Below are positions 55,500-64,000 of a stretch of 64,000 nt of DNA, piece after piece. The stretch is from assembly GCA_963921825.1 (NCBI GenBank), contig OY997593.1:48654039-48718038 (forward strand). The letters are read 5' to 3'. The notes under the pieces are model-generated. The model was not told the DNA's origin, searched no databases, and worked only from the letters and a program-made list of their open reading frames with translations. The position numbers and the translations under genes were made by a program. This DNA comes from Erodium maritimum. Its lineage: Eukaryota > Streptophyta > Magnoliopsida > Geraniales > Geraniaceae. The stretch's first letter is position 1, and the number at the start of each line of letters is the position of its first letter.

Positions 55500-57960
55500 A
55501 ATCATCAATATTCCCAAATGCTATCTTTAATTATCTATGATTTTAACTATTATTCTCACATCCCTCCCCACACCTTCAAGTGAGTTCTCTCTCTTAACCT
55601 ATTTAGGGTCGTTGTCGCCGTTCAATCACCATCATTTTCGATCATCTTCTACCCCTCTCGCCATCACCCGCACAACCCTCCTCTCTCTACAGCGTCATCG
55701 CTGCCAACCACACAGCCGCTTCTTCCCAGTTCTGCCTTCTCTTCCCCGAGTTCGCCGCCACAGCCGTCGATACTTGCAGCACCGCCGCCGTCCTTCCTTC
55801 ATCGCACTAGGCCATTTCTGCCCGAACGATGCTGGATCTCCCCACCCTCAGTCCCCATGAACCGGAAATGCCCCCCCCCCCCCCCCCGATCAGATCTGAT
55901 CCCATGCAGAGGTTGTCCACCGCCTCGAAGTCTCCGCCCAACGAGACGACGGTCACGACGTCGTCCCTTCGCCGCTGATCGAGACGAATCTTGTTCTCCC
56001 AGTGCACCATCCTCGGCTGTCACCGCGGTCGTTGGATCTGAAAGACAGGCCAAACGCATCTCTGGCCCTAGGCGTGCCTCCGTCGTCATCGGAGCCGCTC
56101 CCAACCTACGTCGGACACAACTCAACGGCGAGGGAGATCCACAGGGATCTGATATCCCTTCCTCGGCCACCCCCTTCTCCGGTGGTGACTCGTTATCTCC
56201 CGCCGTCGGAGCGTATACCGGTCCCGAGGCTTGACTGTCCGGTCGCCGGAAGCTCGTCGGGTCGTCATCTGAGCCTCAACCAACTCGTATAGCCCCGATC
56301 CCGGACTGGGAGGACGAGGATGACGAGGTAGTGGTGTCGGAGGAGGGTTTCCCATTATTCACCTTTGGCTTGTATCAGTTCTCTCTTGCAGCAAAGGTCG
56401 CAGGGGATCGGACCTACAACCAACACATTGTTTGTGCGATGATGTTGCGTAAATGGAAAGTCATGGGGATTAAAGTGGAGTTCATGTCCCCGGAGGTCAC
56501 GGGATACCACTTCCCGTCCGCCAAGGCTATGGAAGACATCTGTCATAGGGGTCCCTGGAGCTTCAAGGGATTCCCCCTCCTCCTCGAACCGCTTAGGCGA
56601 TTTGACCGGGCAGACGAGATTAGCTTCGACCATGTAGAGTTGGGGGTCCGGGCACTGAATATCCCGGGAGGAGCCAGGAATCACTACATCCGCGGCCTCA
56701 TTGCAGGCACCATGGGCACTCAGGTCATGTCAGCCCCAATCTCGACGGCTCGACGGGAGGATATGCATCTCTGGCTAAGGGTTCGGATGGAGCTGATTCG
56801 ACCCCTACAGCGCAGAATCCGCCTCCGGTTCCCAGGTACTGATAACCATGTTGTGATTGATCTACAATATGAGAGAGTGGTAGACTTTTGTCGCAGGTGC
56901 GGAATGCTGACACACTGGATCTCGGGCTTCCCGACCCTCCTACCGGGAATTGGCCGGGAGGAGATTCGGTATGACCACTCTATTCTGGTCCCAAGGGATC
57001 TGGATGTGGACCGGTTGCTGCGAACGGTCTGGAACGCACCCCCTCTGGCGTCACATCCGATGGTCACTTATCTCTTGAGTGATCTATCACTGAACCCTCT
57101 GATTCGGTCCAAGGAGATCACTATGGGCGCTGAATCATCCGATGCAGGCATCCCGAAGCCTCACTACCTGGCTAAGGTTAACCGAGAAGGGTTAACCAAT
57201 ACACTGCAGGGGGTGGTCATGGAGTACCCACACCGCCACCCAAGTCCACGAAGCCTGACTACCTGGCTAACGTCCACCCTGCTATTGACATTGTAGTCCG
57301 AGCTGACCCTGGATATACTGCAGTGAAGTGGGACGAGAAGGAGAAAGATCCACTGGGACAACGGGGAGACACCCAGGAGGGCTTAGGAAAGGCGGGCCCA
57401 GTCGAGGCAAAGGCAAGATGATCACCCTAAAGACCAGAAGTGGTTCGTTGTATGCACGCCCGCCGGAGACAAAGAAGTAGAGGGGAGATCCGACTTCTCA
57501 ACAACAGACCTGGTATCCGCCCTTCCAGGGGGAGGGGAGAGCAGATGAAGCGGAGGCACAAAGGCCTCCGATGGAGGAATGACCTGCCCCAGCAGGGGTG
57601 GGTGGAGTCGGCCCCAGACTATACCTACAGACCCGGGACAGCCACTGCTGGGCGGTCCCGGGCAGCATGCATTTTCAGCACCTATCTTTTACTTATTATG
57701 TTATTGTTTGTGTTTCTGTTGGGATATTTTATTTTCTGCGGATTTTGGAACTTGGTATTTTTTGCCTCGTTATGTTGGAACGATGGTAGGGAGTTGTCTT
57801 GAGTTTGTGCCCACGATTTCAAGTGGGCTATTATTATGGGTCCATGAGCGCCGAGCTTGCTACGGTCGGCCCGGACATATATCTGGAACCCGAGGCGGTC
57901 ACGCCTCAATGCTAAATCATTTCTCAATTAATTTACAATAAATTGTCAATTTGATGCTTA
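55500..57960 (+). mobile_element. L1-type LINE carrying ORF1 only, plus strand
   Basis: A C/T-rich leader, a broken ORF1 and then a non-coding tail whose end (about 57860-57910) recurs, antisense, in the small insertion at 12933. Reverse transcriptase and endonuclease are absent. Both boundaries are approximate; no target duplication was identified. Confidence 0.6.
55857..57296 (+). pseudogene. LINE ORF1 (DUF4283 and CCHC), one internal stop
   Basis: ATG at 55857 opens a 479-codon frame with a single TGA at 56232. After an Arg/Pro/Ser-rich start and an acidic stretch (DWEDEDDEVVV), the DUF4283 core runs from GFPLFTFGLYQF through MLRKWKVMG, SAKAMEDICHRGPWSF and LWLRVRMEL. The zinc knuckle CRRCGMLTHWISGFP keeps C-x2-C-x4-H but has Gly where the last Cys should be. 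A frameshift near 57250 probably removed the native C-terminus. It is related to the ORF1 at 4.8-6.6 kb. Confidence 0.75.
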
Positions 57961-58734
57961 ACTTTGAAAAAAAATTATTTGACTTCAAATAATATAATAA
58001 AGAGCGTTTCATTGATATTTTGCAAGGTATAAACGAATAATTGAAAATTTAGTATAATGGGTCATCACACAAAAGCTTGAACTTGCACATGATGGAATGG
58101 GTGAGGTGAATGGACCGCTTGGGCTTGTTGATTTAGAGTGACCTAAGATTGAGAGGCCCGGTTCTTTTGGGCAGTCACTTAACAGGCCTCAATTCATAAA
58201 CAAGATTAAATGTTTAAGGCCTAGAGTTTATTTTCCTAGCTCGACTACAGTTTTTCTAGTCAATAGTTCATGTTCATCAACATGCCCAAACCTGTATCTT
58301 ATTCGCAACTGTATAAATAAATTAATTATTTTTTTATGAATATATTTTTCTCTTCAGAAATTAGACAACTAGTGCTGATTTGAGGGTATAGAATTTTACC
58401 AAATTGGGATAAATGGTTTGAAACACGAAATGTAGAGAAATGCCATGAAACTGGGCCTTGTATACCCTAACTCTTAAAAGTAGGGCACTTGGGAGGTTGA
58501 GTTTGAGTAATTGCCAATTTGATCCAATAAATCACTTAATATGCAATGTCTAGTAGGAATTAGATATATGGAAACACTAGACGTATCTCCTACACATAAA
58601 TGGCCTTTTGTTTCATTCTTACTCCTTTGGCTTTGGAGGCAACAACTTGCAAGCTCCATTTTTTCGATTACCAAACTAAGCACTATGTTTATTTCCTCTT
58701 TTCAAGCCAGCATCGTATCCTCTGCACACTACAC
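57961..58734. other. Intergenic, nothing supported
   Basis: AT-rich DNA with only short, unrecognised open frames up to the next LINE insertion. Confidence 0.5.
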
Positions 58735-58749
58735 TTTCCAATTGTAGTT

Positions 58750-59916
58750 TTTTTTTTGAAGAAAAGTGTGGTATTTGTATTAAATCAAATCACCCGACAG
58801 GGCATGATACAAAACATCCGGAATGGCCATATCAGCCCAATCAACAGTATTCCTCACTAAAGCATTACGAGCTAAAACATGAGCTACCTTATTAGCTGTA
58901 CGACGAGCAAATTGTAGCTCACAATCAGGTATCCTGCGAAGCATCTCCCTGCACTCCAACACCACAGTCCCAAACGGGGACATCATCTCCTCCTCGCCAT
59001 TAATCGCCTCCACCACACCCAAACAATCTGACTCAATCACCCTTACCGGTCATCCCTCTTCCTGAACCCAGCTCAATGCCTCTATAATGCTCAACAGCTC
59101 CACCAGATCAAGTGCACAACAGTCCTGGATTACTACGCACTTAACAGCCTTAAACTCCCCATTAGAATCTCTGCAAACCATACCTCCTCCTCCCGAGTTA
59201 GGACTTAAATTGCTCCGTCTACACCTCCCGTACATAATAATCACCGTTCTTCGAACCCCACAAGTACCACCCGTCCTCCGATGGGTTCCTTGACAGCGGG
59301 ATCGACCCGATCAGGGTCGCCACCTCCGGCCTGAACAGACCGGTCAGTACCTCCATATTCCATATGTTCGCTCCACCCACCATTAAGTCCCCCACCTTCG
59401 TGCCCGCAGCTCCTCCCGTCACCGGATCCATCCATCCACACTCCCTAGACAACCACTGATGGCCTGAGACCCACGAGGTCCTCCCATCTCCAATGCGTCT
59501 TCTAGCACCTTCCCTTACAATCTTTTGACCCTCCAGAATACTGGACCATATGTAGCTACTACCCGCTCTACTTTTTGCATCAATAAACTCCGACTCCGGG
59601 TAGTACTTGGCCTTCAAAACTCTCGCTACCAGGCTTCACGGTTTCTGCAGGAGCCTCCATCCTTGTTTAGCTAGAAGCACAGTGTTGAAATCCTGCAGAA
59701 ACTTGAAACCCAACCCCCCCCCCCCCCCCCTCTTATTTATGCATGCACACCCTGCTCCAATCCTTCCATTTTAAACCTTTCCCAGTCTTCGCATCATGGC
59801 TCCACCAGAATCGGTTCATTATTACTTCAATTTCCTACAGTAAACCTGCCGGGATTTTGTATACTCTCATTGTATAAGTCGGGAAAGCTTGAATTACTGC
59901 CTTTAACGATATCTCA
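58750..59916 (-). mobile_element. 5'-truncated L1-type LINE, minus strand
   Basis: The perfect 15-bp target duplication tttccaattgtagtt (58735-58749 and 59917-59931) brackets 1.17 kb that starts with poly(T) on the plus strand. It contains only the 3' third of ORF2, and the truncated 5' end abuts the right duplication. A 17-base C tract lies at 59714-59730. Confidence 0.9.
58780..59617 (-). pseudogene. LINE ORF2 C-terminus with RNase H domain, broken
   Basis: From 59617 downwards: MKAKYYPESEF, SSYIWSSILEGQKIV, GARRRIGDG (the conserved stretch after the reverse transcriptase), then KNGDYYVREV. The RNase H domain follows in two further frames (59244-59050, GGGMVCRDSNGEFK, VELLSIIEALSW; 59040-58780, MIESDCLGVVEAIN, CELQFARRTANKVAHVLAR). 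The zinc-finger (zf-RVT) segment expected between them is missing, so there is an internal deletion as well as frameshifts. Confidence 0.8.
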
Positions 59917-60049
59917 TTTCCAATTGTAGTTGACTTGTTACAACATCCCCATAACACGATCGCGTTCTTGGATATTCGATCTATTGGTGAATTTTATAGT
60001 TTTCTTTAAGGAAAGACTAAACATCCATCGCGGTCCAAAAAAAATTACA

Positions 60050-61356
60050 ATCGGTTTTTTAAGGTTTCATTTTCAATCACCTTCTCCTCCCTCCAAAACT
60101 ATTTCCAGCCTCCGCCTCTTTCCGATCGTCATGAACTCGATATCGTCGCACCGATAACTCATTCCGCTTCCCGCCTATCTATTCGCCGACCCTCTACGGC
60201 TCGGCCAATGCGATGAGGACCGTGGATCATACCACGGGAAGACACCTCACCACACACCGTAGCCTACAACCTATGACGGCCCATTGGATGCTGACACCAC
60301 TCAGGAGATGCTACGTGGAAGAACATGACGACCTCAACCTCTAATAGCTGCCGCAAACTACTACCGTGCGAGATAGGACTCAGGGACCCATTCGAGCACG
60401 ACCTGCGGCATCATCACTGCCTCATCCCTTCTAACGAGGACCTCATACCAGATCCTACTCCAACCGCCGTCAGGAACCCATGAGGCATGCTTGGACCCGA
60501 GAAGAGAAGCTCAACCACCTACACAACCCGTGCAGGATCGGGTCTCCCGACCACTGGAAGCCTACCCGTGGAGGCTAATCCACGGCCACGAGCGGGTATT
60601 TGGTGAACCGTCCACTAGATGACTGGAAGAGCAAGGTAGCAGCTGATCATCGCGGGTAACGATCATGATGTTGCGGATTCGTGTCACCATGGGCACCCGT
60701 CCCTAAATGAACTGTATGGTCTTCGAAAACCTTGAGACAACCGCCGTTTGAAGGATCGTTAAGACGACCCCGTCCTCACGGGTACCCTTGGAGGTCGGAT
60801 GGAGGAGCCCCACTGGTACCCCTCCCCTCCTAGGTTGAATGATTCTGATACCCCCACCCAACGGATGGAGGAGCCCCGTTGGTACTTCTCTTCTCTAAGG
60901 TTGGATGGATCCAACACCCCTACCCAAGGCAGTATGGACTATAATGATAATGTGGAGGAAGTTGTTCCCGATGGGACAATAGCGAGGCACGCTGAGCTGC
61001 CTCGCGATTCACCATGAGACAATTTGGGCACCTCGGGGTGTCGATGAGGAGCCATACCCTGGCCTTTGCGGAGAAGATACCTTAACCTCGTCCTTTTCCT
61101 GGCATACTCCTTGAACGACTGTTACGACATAACAAGATCGGTCAAGTCGAGACGGGGAAAGTCTCATGGATCCACGATGTCAATCACAACTCGAATAAGG
61201 AACCACTCCCTAACTTCTTCTTGGATATCATCGAACATTTAGTCATAAGATCAGTGTTTCGATTGTTACCAAAACTTTATCTCATCCTATTAATTTATTT
61301 TTATTATTGTACGGTCTCTATATCTTTTTAATTTATCCATCCATAAAAAAAATCTC
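60050..61356 (+). other. Unidentified retroposon-like segment with poly(A)-like end
   Basis: GC-richer than its surroundings. It begins near a C/T-rich stretch and fades into an AT-rich tail ending in a short A run (61346-61353). It looks coding in places, but the longest clean frame with ATG (60799-61017, 72 residues) has no known domain. No target duplication was found. It could be a non-autonomous LINE or a processed pseudogene. Confidence 0.3.
60796..60927 (+). repeat. 66-bp tandem duplication, in frame
   Basis: Two units of 66 bp (60796-60861 and 60862-60927) begin cggatggaggagcccc. In the open frame they encode two 22-residue copies built on MEEP(H/R)WY and DTPTQ-like peptides. Differences between them keep the frame open. 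Confidence 0.8.
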
Positions 61357-62015
61357 CACACCTAAAAGAAACCATACATCACAAGCAATAGAGTAAGGAA
61401 TAATAGGACTCATCTCTTGGGCTAGTCAATTATAAAAAAAAAAATTAGTTAGTTTAAGAACAATCTTATTACAACACCGATACATACAAAAAAAAACATT
61501 ATAGTTTTAGAATATCTAAAGAATGTCAAGTATCCTCTAGAATAAATTTTTCTAAAGTATCAAATAACTTATCAAGAACAAGAGAGATGATACTTAAAAC
61601 ATTTGATCTCACTTTGAAAGACTTACCCCCTCATTTCATAGTTGGATCCGTAAACAAGAGGGAAATCAATTCCATTAGCATTGGTTTGATAAAGCAGTAT
61701 ACTAGTGCTACTTTGAGCGGTGTCCCCAAACTATGGCATTCCCATGGACCATTTCTATAAATGCAAAAGCTTAAGTCTTTAGAAACATGCTTCATGACAA
61801 GTCAATTTCAACTTTCAAGCATGGAGACTGACTTGAATATACATTATATATTGCCCCAAAGTATCACGAGTAGTACCTTATCAGATCTATCATCATAACA
61901 AAAGCAACACCTAAATATCAACTTATTAGATTCTGCATTCATAGCATACCATTACTTGACATCTCTAATTCCTTTTGCTATATCAACCGGTGTTAGGGGT
62001 TCTAGGTCACCTTTT
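61357..62015. other. AT-rich DNA, nothing recognised
   Basis: No gene, terminal repeat or RNA feature that I can support. Confidence 0.45.
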
Positions 62016-62029
62016 AAAAACAGAAAGAA

Positions 62030-63454
62030 AGATTACCCAAGGTCCTCGATGCTGAAACCAATCCGAAAACAGAATCAGAGCTACGTCTGGCAAAGTATCA
62101 TGTCTGCACAGGAGATGGTCAAGAGCGGGGCTCGGAGGTCAATAGGGCCTGGTACGGAAACGTCTATCTACGACCATCCCTGGCTAACAGGAGTGGTGGC
62201 AAGGGTGCAGACGCCGAGCCCTGGACTGGTTGGGAAGCTAGTGTCGGACCTCATGAGACCGAACGAGAGGAGATGGGACGCAGAGACAGTTGGTACATTC
62301 TTCAGCCCGGAGGATTAGAGGGGCTATAATGGCGGTCCCGATAAGTAGGACGGCAGGACGGGACTCCTGGTACTGGGCGGGGGACTACTTGGGTCAATAT
62401 ACGGTGAGGTCGGCTTATAGTATGAGACAACAAGACCAGGCGACCTTCCAAGCCCAACCAGAAATCTGGCCTGCTATTTGGAAAATGGAGGTGATGTCAA
62501 CGTCAAATCCTTCCTTTGGCGCACTTGTTCAGGTTGTTTGCAGGTGGCTGTCAATCTGAGGCAACGACACGTGGATATGGCGGCAACTTGTCCGGTTTGT
62601 TCAGGGGCGGAGGAATCGGCTCTTCACCTGCTGGTCCAGTGCCCTGTGGCGGCGGAGTGTTGGGCGAAGTCGGGACTGAATATACCCCAAGAGGCCCAGA
62701 CAATAGCTGAATGGGTGCAGAGGACACTTAACATCAACCCCCCGGCAAGCGGAGGACTGATAGGATGTCTTATGTGGGAGGCGTGGAAGGCGAGGAACAA
62801 AGTGGTCTAGGAGAATGTAGCCCAACCAGCAGCCATTATTTTCCAGACAGCATTCCACCTACAGACAGGGTGGCTGGAAGCCCGAAGAAGGAAGTTACAG
62901 GCACAGGCTACTCCCTGTCACTCAAAGGTACAGGTTGTAGAGGTGTGTGAGCATCCCACCCAGGGCGCGTGGGCTATAATTACTAATAGAGCTCTGTTTG
63001 CGGCGGCAGACAAAGTGGGAACAGGATGGATATGCAGAGACGACAGGGGCCACCTTAGGGGTGCCCGGTCCACATCATTCCATGGAGCCCAGAACCCAGG
63101 GTTAGTGGAAGCCTATGCGATCCGGGAAGCGCTAACATGGCTATAACAATATCCTCGCCAGAGGGCCGTAGTTCGGAGCGACTGCAAGGTCATAGTGGAT
63201 ATGATCAGACGAGGTGGGAGGATGTTCTCTCCTCTGGGAACAATCATCACATATTGTAATTCCCTTTTATCTACACTCGAGTGTGTGCAGCTCGAATTTG
63301 TAAAACGGACAGCGAACAAAGAAGCTCATTGGCTTGTCAGGGCGGCTTGTTCTAACCCTGTCTGGAATTGGCAAGGGGGTCATGTCCCCGAACCTCTTCA
63401 ACACATCATCATTGTGGATATTTAAATAAAATCTCATATTATCTCAAAAAAAAA
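62030..63454 (+). mobile_element. L1-type LINE 3' half, plus strand
   Basis: Covers the end of ORF2 and a poly(A) tail (63446-63454). It is 5'-truncated somewhere near 62030, where LINE-like protein begins. No target duplication was identified. It is from a LINE lineage related to the copy at 58750. Confidence 0.75.
62040..63425 (+). pseudogene. LINE ORF2 C-terminus: zf-RVT and RNase H, broken
   Basis: The order is SYVWQSIMSAQEMV and GARRSIGPGTETSIYDHPWL (62040-62318), GRDSWYWAGDYLGQYTVRSAY (62290-62559), and the zf-RVT zinc finger CPVCSGAEESALHLLVQCPV with MWEAWKARN (62478-62810). RNase H follows in two pieces: 62943-63146, GWICRDDRGHLRG and VEAYAIREALTWL; and 63170-63425, a decayed SDCK motif, then LEFVKRTANKEAHWL. 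Frame changes between pieces show that it is inactive. The reverse transcriptase palm lies upstream of the truncation. Confidence 0.8.
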
Positions 63455-64000
63455 CATTTTTGACACAGACAATTAGGTGGCGTCCTCGGAACTTCTAAAG
63501 ACGAGTAGCATAATAATTGTATATAACTCTCGGGTTTTGCATCTTTGTATCGAATACAGACTCAAGAAACAAAAGAACGATATGTCTAAACATCCATCCA
63601 AACAACTTACTACAGTCTAAATAAAATAGGTGTTAAACAAAATCTCTGGTAGGCCCTGAGTGTGAATTAGTCCGAGTCCATTGTCGGTGGCATATTAAAT
63701 ATGCTAGAGGTTTGGGCTTGAACCACCAACAAATAATTGTAAGGGTTGCTCGGATACGAGTACTACTTGTTCAATCATTCTTATCGTAGAACGAGAGGGG
63801 GTCCGCCAATAAAGAGATCCAACCGAGCACACTACTAGAGACAACGACCCCAACTATCGGAGATCTTCTGGAGAAGGGTGACTGAGCACTTGAAGACGAT
63901 ATCCAAGCAGAGAGAACCTACAATAAAACAAGGAAAAAGTACAAACCAAATCAGGATGAAACATCACATCCGCCTAGCCGAAAGTCTGTTGGTGTAAATC
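63455..64000. other. No gene recognised at window end
   Basis: Unassigned DNA. The motif gatccaaccgagcac and the downstream purine-rich stretch could be retrotransposon-derived, but nothing decisive is visible. Confidence 0.4.

Overview
The window is plant nuclear DNA, probably from an angiosperm. The evidence is one intact plant-specific gene (a SAUR auxin-response gene) and Athila-type, Copia and Tekay/Del-like LTR retrotransposons. There are also PIF/Harbinger, Mutator-like and hAT elements with correct target-site duplications (TSDs), L1-type LINEs, and an AAACCCT telomere-type motif. The AT-rich background fits a eudicot, but I cannot name the species. Nearly everything apart from the SAUR gene is transposon-derived and most of it is broken. 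All calls are by eye from sequence and translation; no database search was run.

Layout, 0-18 kb: a GC-rich unidentified segment (1-780); a PIF/Harbinger element (1231-2803, TSD TAA); the SAUR gene on the minus strand (3230-3610) with its promoter; a long-hairpin Mutator-type MITE just upstream of it (3828-4324); a LINE carrying only ORF1 (about 4538-6660, minus); AT-rich unidentified DNA with an LTR-like piece (8330-8820) and a trihelix/NAM-associated transposon relic (10.9-11.4 kb); a short LINE tail with telomere repeats at its junction (12933-13063); and two large Mutator-type non-autonomous elements (13286-15613 and 15747-17380), the second split by a poly(A)-tailed retroposon.

18-34 kb: two related Harbinger elements in inverted, tail-to-tail orientation (17971-22587). 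The left copy keeps an intact spliced ORF1 (Myb/SANT-like). The right copy has a lost splice donor and a 5-bp deletion. Next come a hAT MITE (22702-23273) and an ORF1-type LINE (24057-32096) interrupted by a deleted Ty3/gypsy element (25728-31991, TSD TCCGT) that contains a fragment of initiator tRNA-Met. After these lie a 24-bp minisatellite and AT-rich DNA.

34-54 kb: one nested stack. An Athila-like Ty3/gypsy element (34024-53835, TSD GTGAG) carries a Harbinger transposase element in its 5' LTR (35004-37092, TSD TTA). It also carries a Ty1/copia element in its body (40068-51772, minus strand, TSD AAGTA). The copia integrase gene is in turn split by a 3.2-kb gypsy solo LTR (43967-47201, TSD CAATC). 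The intact 3' LTR of the Athila element gives the empty site for the Harbinger insertion. The order of events is therefore Athila first, then Harbinger and copia, then the gypsy LTR.

54-64 kb: a CACTA-type terminus (ends 54491), another ORF1-only LINE (about 55.5-57.96 kb), a 5'-truncated LINE 3' end on the minus strand (58750-59916), an unidentified segment with a 66-bp in-frame duplication (60.05-61.36 kb), and a LINE 3' half on the plus strand (about 62.03-63.45 kb).

I see no new multi-gene system. The observations most worth following are the tail-to-tail Harbinger pair (a potential long dsRNA source), the tRNA-iMet fragment inside a tRNA-iMet-primed retrotransposon, the telomere-type repeats at a LINE junction, and the young but catalytically dead copia element.
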